A DNA stretch of 28,052 nucleotides from CAZUQP01 sp964622455 (GCA_964622455.1 CAZUQP010000026.1:1-28052); one strand, 5' to 3'; positions 18,601 through 24,768 are shown, numbered from the stretch's first letter. Translations and numbers: made by a program. Notes: a model not told the origin generated them from the letters alone.

Positions 18601-19191
18601 ATTAAACATAGCGAAGAGTTTTTACAAAAATCAAGTAAGTTTTTTTTAACTCATAAGTTGCAGGCGGGGTTGGGGAATCATTTTTCCATCAATAGCATCA
18701 TAGAAAATACCCAGATTGTTAAATGTGCAACCGCGTACAATAATGACGGTGATACACCGCTGCATCTTGCTATTCTCTCATTAACGAAATATCCGGCAGA
18801 TCTTTTTCCCGATTTACGTAAGGTGCATGAGCAGGCCATTTGCGAGTATTTCAATTATTTAGGAAATCGATTAGACACTCAGCCCGTTAAGCTTGATTGG
18901 AATGTTCCCAATAAAAACGGCTTCACTCTTTTAGATTACGCAGTTGCATTTGATAGCTCTATCTTGATTGAGGCACTTATTCAAAAAGGAGCCCGTGTGT
19001 GTCAGCCTGAAAACAGAATAAAATGTAGTGTGTCTGCAGCATTGTTGCCAAAGTCAAATATCCAGGTGAACTATACAAATACAGGTACTCGCGTTTCTTT
19101 TTTTAATCATCCTGCGCTTAAAGCATATGATCAGATTAAAACATACGATCAGTTTGAAGCAGAATTTCAATCGCAGTTGATGCGTATCTAG
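15646..19191 (+). CDS. SF2 DEAH-box helicase with C-terminal ankyrin repeats
   Basis: 1181 residues. The N-terminal half is a superfamily 2 helicase motor: Walker A S-T-G-A-G-K-T (Lys100), D-E-A-H (222-225), F-T-A-T-P (249-253), then I-L-T-E-G-F-D-D and Q-I-Q-R-C-G-R-G-L-R near residues 520-550. Motif II and the arginine finger are intact, so ATPase activity is expected. Residues about 620-720 form a Lys/Ser/Asn-rich linker that opens with K-R-K-R-K, like a nuclear localisation signal. From about 760 to 1150 come ankyrin-type repeats (D-S-N-G-D-T-V-L-H, N-L-Q-G-K-T-P-L-Q, N-N-D-G-D-T-P-L-H-L-A, N-K-N-G-F-T-L-L-D-Y-A). GAGG precedes the ATG. It may be a host-nucleus-directed effector or a defence helicase; the PmrA-like box and ankyrins favour the first. 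It lies between two copies of a parB-derived repeat. Confidence 0.9.
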   Translation: MLAGRPASFLEARLTSSSTIMIRRKLSPTLNNDREKIRHQWMSKLKAYLLLDEKEETCFVGQPKLHQKRAMEQYLQKLEANSLTGGASHAVFPLSTGAGKTFIFTRLAELLAKNSGKTIKDLKEEKQSLSNNESCPKTLIVVPTITLMEQTIRSVKGFAPDLRYAQLKSKCDDIENIRIGTLNKKNIQAIVDNSDVMVVTYDTLQQYYKEVPWDKIGLVVLDEAHNALSADRCKMVEHAKDAGCTILGFTATPTYNLKKEAREAKEQLNIAVSAMKLPNTDGLPSVYELLGYKEDGSDNPIQPLNIAEAILLEVNSPVAYDIIEVDVENIESVEEKSAEIDCERLSHIINKEEYNFVPIDIYMNKESPVTHLPFRGKKGVVFCAGIEHAKKMAQAFNDNIKIEDIDPNQELEKKYKENVAQHFLQRAKESFAKASKLTVEERVKRSKEKATKDAEKFIASHPFGIAKAVHSANTNKKKNPLSFEADVKSLDRRECQNLILQYQLGGLRFLTGADILTEGFDDVETEVIFNLRPTQSENKQIQRCGRGLRLNPKDPNKVCHIFDFKWGNSSSCYFNQFIGKQFTAGILPQHKNQSAVYAPEKVEFPKMAKYISHYANNIALDVEKRKRKSSSLSQEKKENNAAKAESNKTNQFNKKSNQKKDLSKKQKINHSSKVEETDQLSSISRSIDNAKMDVDSTEEKGVASSSGQQPMLMQIEEEKKKDAQPLSDEECFSLLDKCSGTTRDIVEVIESIPLKFWSKQDSEGRIPLMVILQKKQTHYDIIRKLLEKIAGNNCETLRMADSNGDTVLHYLFCYRGGMTTYSMRRLINKIMDKYPGLINQVNLQGKTPLQTAICVLMENNNVKMILESITYLLGFAKAKGTNHDVNQINDKDGKNLLDYAIDVAQSTEDVKLLQLLLTNPERISFTFTAANREKLKKTAPRSLELQAMLRENYFDQLCPELSKEAPQRLMVSVEAKVDADYFAAFIKHSEEFLQKSSKFFLTHKLQAGLGNHFSINSIIENTQIVKCATAYNNDGDTPLHLAILSLTKYPADLFPDLRKVHEQAICEYFNYLGNRLDTQPVKLDWNVPNKNGFTLLDYAVAFDSSILIEALIQKGARVCQPENRIKCSVSAALLPKSNIQVNYTNTGTRVSFFNHPALKAYDQIKTYDQFEAEFQSQLMRI

Positions 19192-19230
19192 CAGTCATTT
19201 ATCTTTTTCAAGGGTGGATTAGAGAGTGTT

Positions 19231-19324
19231 AATATAAGATAATTTAAAAAAAGGGGTGGCACAGGACCCCAACCATGTCAATAAAGGATACCTATGACAA
19301 AATCAAAGCCTACTCTGTTACAAC
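19231..19324 (+). repeat. Right copy of diverged direct repeat (native parB leader)
   Basis: Partner of 15423-15519. Here the repeat runs on into the intact parB gene, so this end is the original parB start. Its left end resembles the last codons and stop of the hydrolase (aatataagataa against aatataaaataa), although no hydrolase is attached. Confidence 0.85.
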
Positions 19325-20100
19325 TTTCTATTGATCAACTTGTTCGAGGAAAATATCAACCGCGCAAACATTTTGATCCGATTGAATTGCAAGAATTGGC
19401 AGAATCTATCAAAACAACGGGTGGGTTGCTGCAACCCATTGTTGTGCGGCACTTGCCAAAAAATAAATATGAAATCGTGGCAGGCGAACGCCGTTGGCGC
19501 GCAGCTCAACTTGCTGGATTGACAGAAATCAGCTGCCTACTGAGTGATTATACAGACGAACAAGCTTTACAAGCTTCCATGATTGAAAATATCAGCCGCA
19601 CTGATTTAAATCCTATTGAAGAAGCGCATGCCTATCAACGCTTGGTTGAAGAATTTAATTATTTACACGAAGAAGTAGCAGCAACCATCGGTAAATCTCG
19701 CGTGAGCGTTACCAATACATTGCGTTTACTAAAATTAGACGCACCCGTACAAGAATTATTGATAACCAAACAATTATCTGAAGGACACGGAAAAATTCTT
19801 GCGGGCCTTTCAAAAGAACAGCAATATCCACTTGCTCTGGAATGTATTCAAAAAAATTGGAACGTCCGAAAAATGGAAGCGGAGGCAAAAAAGTTATCGC
19901 AACCTGACCAACAAAATCATTTATATAGTGACCCCAATCTGAATCGTTTAGAAACCGCATTGGCTGATCATATGGGAAATAAGGTCAACATTGATTATGA
20001 AGAACGCGGCGGTGGATACATGAAAATCCGTTTTAACAATATTGACGAACTAGAAGGCCATTTTGAGCGCCTTGGGTTTAAATTTGAGGGAATAGATTAA
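19294..20100 (+). CDS. parB: ParB/Spo0J-family partition protein, no ParA beside it
   Basis: 268 residues with the full ParB core: Q-P-R-K-H-F at 22-27; CTP-binding G-E-R-R-W-R-A-A (64-71) and E-N-I-S-R-T-D-L-N-P-I-E-E-A (98-111); a helix-turn-helix around I-G-K-S-R-V-S-V-T-N-T-L-R-L-L; and a C-terminal dimerisation segment. Such proteins bind parS, load as CTP-dependent clamps and spread, guiding origin segregation with ParA. No parA is in the window; the upstream neighbour is the inserted helicase-ankyrin gene. This could be the chromosomal ParB displaced from parA, or a second ParB of plasmid or nucleoid-occlusion type. AAAGGA lies six bases before the ATG. No perfect parS was noticed nearby. 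Confidence 0.92.
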   Translation: MTKSKPTLLQLSIDQLVRGKYQPRKHFDPIELQELAESIKTTGGLLQPIVVRHLPKNKYEIVAGERRWRAAQLAGLTEISCLLSDYTDEQALQASMIENISRTDLNPIEEAHAYQRLVEEFNYLHEEVAATIGKSRVSVTNTLRLLKLDAPVQELLITKQLSEGHGKILAGLSKEQQYPLALECIQKNWNVRKMEAEAKKLSQPDQQNHLYSDPNLNRLETALADHMGNKVNIDYEERGGGYMKIRFNNIDELEGHFERLGFKFEGID

Positions 20101-20141
20101 ATTATTCATGTTAGTTACGAACGATTTCTTGATAAATATTT

Positions 20142-20181
20142 TTGCTTTTTTATATAGGTATGCTATACTACAAATGTAGTA
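20142..20181 (+). promoter_or_regulatory. Promoter with palindromic operator of the second toxin-antitoxin pair
   Basis: A possible -35 TTGCTT (20142-20147), a 16-bp spacer and the extended -10 TGC-TATACT (20162-20169). A perfect inverted repeat, TACTACA-AA-TGTAGTA (20166-20181), overlaps the -10 and the expected start point. This is the usual place for an antitoxin-bound autoregulatory operator. Confidence 0.7.
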
Positions 20182-20206
20182 AATCAATACTTAGGTAGGT
20201 GTATTT

Positions 20207-20434
20207 GTGGGTATTCCGATTCGGATTAACGAAGTTATTTATAATGAAGCTAAAAAAGTAGCTCGTGCTGAATTTCGCTCTATTCCTAATCAAATTGAAT
20301 TCTGGGCAATGGTTGGAAAATGCGCGCTGGATAATCCTGATCTTCCTATCGAGTTTGTTAAAGATCTTTTAATTTCAAAGCAGCAAGATAAGTCGTTAGC
20401 AGAACCTTTTAATTTTAAGGAAGAAAGTGACTGA
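20207..20434 (+). CDS. ParD-like antitoxin
   Basis: A 75-residue protein starting at GTG with AGGT about 8 bases upstream. The N-terminus (I-P-I-R-I-N-E-V-I-Y-N-E-A-K-K-V-A) resembles a ribbon-helix-helix DNA-binding arm. The middle (R-S-I-P-N-Q-I-E-F-W-A-M-V-G-K-C-A-L-D-N-P-D-L-P) is characteristic of the ParD_like family. The rest is a charged tail that likely contacts the toxin. It overlaps the toxin gene by 8 bases. It probably represses its own promoter through the palindrome at 20166-20181. Confidence 0.85.
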   Translation: MGIPIRINEVIYNEAKKVARAEFRSIPNQIEFWAMVGKCALDNPDLPIEFVKDLLISKQQDKSLAEPFNFKEESD

Positions 20435-20708
20435 GATCGTTGTTAAACAAATGCCTGCTTTTAAAAAAGTCTATAAGAAATTTCATCTTAACAAAAAATT
20501 GAAAGTCAATGAGGCAATTCGCGCTATTATCCAAGATCCAAAAATAGGACAAGAAAAAAAAGGAGATTTAGCAGGTGTTTTTGTTTATAAGTTTAAAATT
20601 CATCAGCAAGAAATACTGTTAGCGTATGAGTGGAATCCAAAAGAAAGATTACTACTAGCATTAGGTGTTCACGAAAATTTTTATCGTGATTTAAAAAAAT
20701 CAGGTTAA
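20427..20708 (+). CDS. RelE/ParE-family toxin
   Basis: A 93-residue toxin with a GTG start (20427) inside the antitoxin gene and AAGGA 5-9 bases upstream. The fold signature is an N-terminal helical pair rich in Lys, G-D-L-A-G-V-F-V-Y-K-F-K-I, a strand E-I-L-L-A-Y-E-W, and L-L-A-L-G-V-H-E-N-F-Y-R-D-L-K, as in RelE/ParE-superfamily toxins partnered by ParD-like antitoxins. Whether it cuts mRNA or poisons gyrase cannot be told from sequence. The palindromic repeat begins 12 bases after its stop. Like the toxin at 358-615, it uses a non-ATG start. Confidence 0.83.
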   Translation: MTEIVVKQMPAFKKVYKKFHLNKKLKVNEAIRAIIQDPKIGQEKKGDLAGVFVYKFKIHQQEILLAYEWNPKERLLLALGVHENFYRDLKKSG

Positions 20709-20720
20709 CAAAAAATTAAA

Positions 20721-21240
20721 TGTAAAAACTTGATCTGACACTGATTGCCAGATTGATCGCGCTAAGTTTTTGTGTTCTCAGGCCGTAGGCCCTGAAATCC
20801 ATTTAGCCCAGGGTTAGGCGCGCTTTTTGCGCCGTAACCCTGGGTATTTAATTCACAACCTATCAAAGCGCTGTAGGCGCGCAAGCATTTAATCCCATAC
20901 ATCATACTCTTCAGAATATGAAACATAGTGATGGCGCGCTTACAGCGCTTGGTGGTGAGTGAAATGAATACCCAAGGTTACGGCGCAAAAAGCGCGCCTA
21001 ACCCTGGGCTAAATGGATTTCAGGGCCTACGGCCTGAGAACACAAAACATGGTGGGGCACATAACGCCTAACCTTAGACTATGTGGATTTCAGGTCATTG
21101 ACCCGAAAGCACAAAACGTATTGCAATGCAGAAAGCCTAAGCCTAAGTTAAATGGGTTTCAATCTATCAGCCTGAAAGCACGAAAAATTGGCACAATCAA
21201 TCTGACAGTCAGTGTCAAATCAAGTTTAGATTTTTACAAT
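20721..21240. repeat. Full copy of palindromic repeat element with two inverted arms
   Basis: Layout: left arm (20721 to about 20880), a central spacer of about 50 bases (to about 20933), and an inverted right arm (to 21240). Each arm holds the CCCAGGGTTA- and CAGGGCC-type stem-loops and ends outward in tgtaaaaa-type sequence. The left arm and spacer match the reverse complement of 1-279. The outer ends face the toxin stop (20708) and the hemerythrin-like gene, whose stop lies inside the repeat. Open frames within it, such as 21013-21243, are treated as chance. Confidence 0.88.
20996..21204 (+). repeat. Three degenerate tandem units of about 70 bp
   Basis: Units begin at 20996, 21066 and 21135. 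Each reads roughly GCCTAA, about 20 bases, GG(A/G)TTTCA, an imperfect stem, CCTGA-AGCACAAAA. The left arm of the same element has one such unit and the copy at 1-279 has two, so unit number varies. Confidence 0.75.
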
Positions 21241-21882
21241 TGATGCATTTTGGCTCGACACTAGTTTAGCAATTTTTGGCCAGACAAGAGCAAATTTATC
21301 CGGCACACAATCTTTGATATCGGCTAAAAATACATGGTGATCATCACGATTCATATGTGGAAACAGAACACTCGCCATATCAAAAATTTGTTCGGCTGAC
21401 ATTTGGCGATAACTTTCATGATCAATTTCTTTCAATTCTGCGTCACTGAATAGTCTTTGCAACTCCGGCATCATGACACGTTCTTCATAATCAAAATGCA
21501 GAAGACTATCTGAATAAAATTTCCGTATATCTAAATAAATCTCATAACCAATAAAATTTTTATCTGTTAGCTTCCCCTCTTTTTCAAGTGCATTAAATTT
21601 TTCTTCGATATAATCAAAAAAAACAGAATGTTCCTGATGTTGTGTTTCCGCTATCTGAAATACGTTTGACTGCTTTAGTTTTAATAATCGATGCATTTGC
21701 TGTTCTTCATGCAGGGCATGATTTTGTAGAAGATTTTTTAAATTGTTTAATTCATTTTTAATGCTTTCTATGTCGGCAGCATTAGTGAAATCCATGCATG
21801 CAGCTTGCTTCAACACGGCATGAAAGAAAAAGCAAATATATTTATGCTCTCTGTACAATCGATATCTATTTGGATTTAACAT
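21226..21882 (-). CDS. Hemerythrin-like (HHE) domain protein
   Basis: 218 residues, nearly all helical. Histidines and acids sit at helix spacing expected for a di-iron four-helix bundle: F-F-H-A-V-L, N-H-A-L-H-E-E, T-Q-H-Q-E-H and L-H-F-D-Y-E-E-R-V-M-M-P-E-L. The domain covers about residues 12-155; the C-terminal 60 residues carry further conserved-looking D-H-E and H-M-N-R-D-D-H-H. HHE proteins bind O2, NO or iron; the role here is open. A GGA about 9 bases before the ATG supports the start. It lies 24 bases after the NTF2-like gene in the pab run. Its last codons (V-K-I-stop) are inside the repeat element boundary, so the repeat may have replaced the original tail. Confidence 0.75.
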   Translation of the reverse strand: MLNPNRYRLYREHKYICFFFHAVLKQAACMDFTNAADIESIKNELNNLKNLLQNHALHEEQQMHRLLKLKQSNVFQIAETQHQEHSVFFDYIEEKFNALEKEGKLTDKNFIGYEIYLDIRKFYSDSLLHFDYEERVMMPELQRLFSDAELKEIDHESYRQMSAEQIFDMASVLFPHMNRDDHHVFLADIKDCVPDKFALVWPKIAKLVSSQNASIVKI

Positions 21883-21906
21883 TTTTTCATTCCATTAATG
21901 GATTTT

Positions 21907-22299
21907 TTAATATTTTCTCACTGCTCCTAAACGCGCAAAAAGTATTTGCCATTCTTTATTCTTGACCAGTGAATAAGTGTAATCAAAATCAATTAATAAT
22001 TGATTATTCACATCAAACAATTTGTATGCCAGCTTACAGCCGATAGCATTAGGTAGTTGCTGAGAAAAATCATATTGAAGCAATTCATTTTCTATTTTTG
22101 AAATTTTTTGTTTTTTTAAATTCTCTAAAAAATTTTTCTCATATGTTTTTAAATCATTTTCATTTTTTAAAAGATGAATACCTGATAGATCATGTATTAA
22201 ACTTGGAAAATGAAAAAACTCTACTAGAACATCTGAATTAAATGCCAGGTAAGCTTGTGCGTATTTTTTAAAAAAAATATTAATTTCTGATATATCCAT
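21907..22299 (-). CDS. NTF2-like (SnoaL/DUF4440-type) small protein
   Basis: 130 residues with the alpha+beta cone pattern of NTF2-like proteins: an N-terminal helix F-F-K-K-Y-A-Q-A-Y-L-A-F-N-S-D-V-L-V-E-F-F, a middle helix, then strands ending in D-F-D-Y-T-Y-S-L-V-K and the typical closing strand E-W-Q-I-L-F-A-R-L-G. No catalytic residues can be assigned. AAGGAA precedes the ATG. It starts one base after pabA ends, so it is translated from the same transcript. A role in folate synthesis is not implied by the fold. Confidence 0.7.
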   Translation of the reverse strand: MDISEINIFFKKYAQAYLAFNSDVLVEFFHFPSLIHDLSGIHLLKNENDLKTYEKNFLENLKKQKISKIENELLQYDFSQQLPNAIGCKLAYKLFDVNNQLLIDFDYTYSLVKNKEWQILFARLGAVRKY

Positions 22300-22300
22300 T

Positions 22301-22867
22301 TTAATTCCTTATTAAAAAATTTTTAAGCAACAAATGTCCCTGCTCTGTCAAAACAGATTCTGGATGAAATTGTACCCCAAATACCGGATATTCTCGATGA
22401 CGCAATGCCATAATCTCACCCGCCTCACACCGCGCAGTGACGCATAATACCTCAGGCAAATCTTCATCGCTCACAATTAAAGAATGATACCGCCCAACAC
22501 GCAGTGGGTTTTCTACTCCATAAAAAAATTCTTTTTCATTATGTGTCACATAAGATGATTTACCATGCATAGGACGCTTTGCACGAAGAACTTTGCCTCC
22601 ATACGCTTGCCCTATTGCTTGGTGCCCTAAACACACACCTAAAATAGGAATGATAGCACCCAATTCTTTAATCACCTGCAACGAAATCCCCGCTTGATCA
22701 GGTGTTGAAGGCCCTGGAGAAATAATAATGTGTGAAGGATTTCTCATTTTAATTTCATTGACTGTCATAGAATCATTGCGAACAACATGTCTTACAAAAC
22801 CTAATTCGCCAATATAGCGTGCTAAGTTATAAACAAAAGAATCATAATTATCAATCAATAAAATCAT
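22301..22867 (-). CDS. pabA: Aminodeoxychorismate/anthranilate synthase glutaminase subunit
   Basis: Class I glutamine amidotransferase, 188 residues, that releases ammonia from glutamine for the adjacent synthase. Visible are D-N-Y-D-S-F-V-Y-N-L at the N-terminus, S-P-G-P-S-T-P, the nucleophile in G-V-C-L-G-H-Q-A-I-G, and the C-terminal H-P-E-S-V-L-T-E-Q-G completing the Cys-His-Glu triad. Sequence alone does not separate PabA from TrpG, and in many bacteria one protein serves both. It directly abuts pabB (stop and start adjacent), so the pABA role is favoured; no trp genes are near. Confidence 0.93.
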   Translation of the reverse strand: MILLIDNYDSFVYNLARYIGELGFVRHVVRNDSMTVNEIKMRNPSHIIISPGPSTPDQAGISLQVIKELGAIIPILGVCLGHQAIGQAYGGKVLRAKRPMHGKSSYVTHNEKEFFYGVENPLRVGRYHSLIVSDEDLPEVLCVTARCEAGEIMALRHREYPVFGVQFHPESVLTEQGHLLLKNFLIRN

Positions 22868-24247
22868 TTAATGAATCAACGCATTGCGCAGTGCTTTGCT
22901 TTTTGTCAATGTTTCTTCATATTCTGTTAATGGATCAGAATCCATGACAATCGCACCGCCTGCTTGGAAAGTAATAATATTATTTTTAATTGCAAAAGTC
23001 CGTATGGTAATTGAAAAATCCATATCACCATTAAATCCAATATAGCCAATACTACCGCAATAAGGGCCTCGCGGTGTAGGTTCTATTTCAGCAATAATTT
23101 CCATGGCACGAATTTTAGGAGCACCCGTAATTGAACCACCTGGAAAAGTTGCGCGAAGTAAATCAACGGCTGTTTTATTTTTTAAAAGTGTGCCTGTAAT
23201 CACTGAAACTAAATGATGAACTGTCGCATAACTTTCCAGCCCACAAAGCGTTTTAACACACACCGTGTGATCAACGCACACACGTGATAAATCATTTCGG
23301 AGTAAATCAACAATCATCACATTTTCTGCTCGATCTTTTTCACTCATACATAATTCTTTAGCAAAATGTTTATCTTCATCTACATTTTTCCCGCGCGGAC
23401 GCGTTCCTTTGATGGGACGCGTTTCAACCTCGCCTTCTGTTAATTTTAAAAATCGCTCAGGAGACGCTGACGCAATCACGGTATCTGCCAAGTTCAGATA
23501 AGCCGCAAAAGGTGCCGGATTTAAAGCACGCAATTTTCGATACAGACTAAAAGGATCTGCATTTTTTGGTAGTAAAGCATGAAAACGTTGGGAAATATTC
23601 GCCTCGAAAATATCGCCTGCTAAAATGTAATTTATCACTTTTTTTACTGCATCTTGATAAGTTTCTTTTGTAAAAGAACTGTGAATACTCTCTGCTTGAC
23701 AAAAACAATCGGGTAATTCTGGCATCATTTCTTTATTCACTAAACAATGAAGCAACCAATCTAAACGTTTTTGAGCGCGTTTTTCTCGCTTTTGCCTTTC
23801 TTTTTCAGGATATCCATTTGAAAAAATCCAAGCGCGCTCTAAAACCATATCAAAACCTATGACAAGATCATAAAATCCCACGGCCATATCTCTAAATTGC
23901 ATATCATTGTTTGAAGGAACCGGAATTTTTTCAATGTATCTTGCTAATTCATAACTTAAAAAACCCGCTGCTCCTCCCTGAAAAGGCGGTAAATTGGGTT
24001 TGTTTTCTTCCGGGAATTTTGCTAGTTCTTCTGCCAATATTTGCAAGGGATCTCCAAAGATCCATTGATCATTTAATTTTATTTTTCCTTGTTCTACGAT
24101 TAAGGTCTGAAAGGGATCGATGGCAATAAAACTATAACGCGCGCAATTTTCCATAAGTTGCGCACTCTCTAAAAAAACTGCGCCCGATTGTTTTGCAAAG
24201 AAATAAAAAATGTTAACTGGATGTTGATAAGTAATTTCTTGGATCAT
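22868..24247 (-). CDS. pabB: Aminodeoxychorismate synthase component I
   Basis: Chorismate-binding enzyme making 4-amino-4-deoxychorismate for p-aminobenzoate and folate. The diagnostic feature is P-I-K-G-T-R-P-R-G: PabB has this lysine (covalent intermediate in E. coli PabB), whereas TrpE has alanine. Other motifs are S-A-S-P-E-R-F, I-V-D-L-L-R-N-D-L, and P-G-G-S-I-T-G-A-P-K followed by R-G-P-Y-C-G-S-I-G-Y-I. The frame is open from 24301, but the ATG at 24245-24247 has AAGG seven bases upstream, whereas the ATG at 24301 has only a weak, too-close TTAGGT and would translate through the palindrome at 24269-24292. That gives 459 residues. It is coupled to pabA. Confidence 0.93.
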   Translation of the reverse strand: MIQEITYQHPVNIFYFFAKQSGAVFLESAQLMENCARYSFIAIDPFQTLIVEQGKIKLNDQWIFGDPLQILAEELAKFPEENKPNLPPFQGGAAGFLSYELARYIEKIPVPSNNDMQFRDMAVGFYDLVIGFDMVLERAWIFSNGYPEKERQKREKRAQKRLDWLLHCLVNKEMMPELPDCFCQAESIHSSFTKETYQDAVKKVINYILAGDIFEANISQRFHALLPKNADPFSLYRKLRALNPAPFAAYLNLADTVIASASPERFLKLTEGEVETRPIKGTRPRGKNVDEDKHFAKELCMSEKDRAENVMIVDLLRNDLSRVCVDHTVCVKTLCGLESYATVHHLVSVITGTLLKNKTAVDLLRATFPGGSITGAPKIRAMEIIAEIEPTPRGPYCGSIGYIGFNGDMDFSITIRTFAIKNNIITFQAGGAIVMDSDPLTEYEETLTKSKALRNALIH

Positions 24248-24268
24248 CCCATACCTTAAGTCATGCGG

Positions 24269-24292
24269 GAGTGTAGCACAAAAGCTACACTC
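24269..24292 (-). promoter_or_regulatory. Perfect palindrome in the pabB leader
   Basis: Arms GAGTGTAGC and GCTACACTC (9 bp, perfect) around a 6-base loop, 21 bases before the preferred pabB ATG. There is no T-run, so it is not a plain terminator. It could be an operator or an RNA hairpin acting on pabB. The protein or ligand is unknown. Confidence 0.55.
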
Positions 24293-24309
24293 TGATGACA
24301 TACCTAACG

Positions 24310-24768
24310 TTATTTCATTCCCAAGTTTAATTCAGCAACCGGATTTTGAAATTTTTCATCTTGACCGCACGCTTCCCGAGTAAGTGTAAATAGATTCAGA
24401 TTATTAACCGCTCGCTCTCGGAATGCAACTTTTGGTTGTTGGGGTAAAATACATTGTGATTCACACTCTAAATTATTTCTCAATTTTTTCAATTCTACGT
24501 TCATTTCATGCACTTCTGCTAACGCTTCCTTTCTTTCCTGCTGCTCTCGAATCATTTTAGATTCACGTTCTTTCATTTCACGACGCGCGTTAACGCCACC
24601 TAAACAAGCAAACATCAATCCGATACCACCTGCAACAACTAATCCAACCCACAAAGGAAAGGTCGCCAATGCACCCGCAATAGCAAAAGCAATACTCACA
24701 ACACCTGCTGCAACACTAAAATATTCGCCCGCTTTTTTTAATACTTTAATAATTCTTCGCATGTTCAT
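24310..24768 (-). CDS. Hypothetical protein: two membrane helices plus coiled coil
   Basis: 152 residues from the ATG at 24768, which has an ideal AAGGAGG just upstream. Two Ala/Gly-rich hydrophobic segments (about 17-38 and 40-60) form a membrane hairpin. A strongly charged helix follows (about 62-105; R-R-E-M-K-E-R-E-S-K-M-I-R-E-Q-Q-E-R-K), predicting a coiled coil, then a Cys-containing tail. No family is recognised. It has a PmrA-like box upstream and is followed by pabB 62 bases later on the same strand with a palindrome between, so it may or may not be co-transcribed with the pab genes. Like the 1038 gene it is a small two-helix orphan; effector status is speculation. Confidence 0.72.
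   Translation of the reverse strand: MNMRRIIKVLKKAGEYFSVAAGVVSIAFAIAGALATFPLWVGLVVAGGIGLMFACLGGVNARREMKERESKMIREQQERKEALAEVHEMNVELKKLRNNLECESQCILPQQPKVAFRERAVNNLNLFTLTREACGQDEKFQNPVAELNLGMK

Noticed and set aside
15423..19324. Flanking 95-bp direct repeats as a transposon target-site duplication
   Set aside because: Far too long and diverged for a normal target duplication; no transposase or terminal inverted repeats. Recombination or segmental duplication is likelier.
20996..21204. Tandem repeats as a CRISPR array
   Set aside because: Only three units of about 70 bp, degenerate throughout with no unique spacers, and no cas genes nearby.
21013..21243. Open frame of 76 codons inside the repeat element
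   Set aside because: Lies entirely in tandem 70-bp repeat units, no ribosome site, and is not maintained in the copy at 1-279.
22868..24247. Assignment as anthranilate synthase TrpE
   Set aside because: The P-I-K-G-T motif with lysine marks aminodeoxychorismate synthase; TrpE has alanine there, and no trp genes are near.
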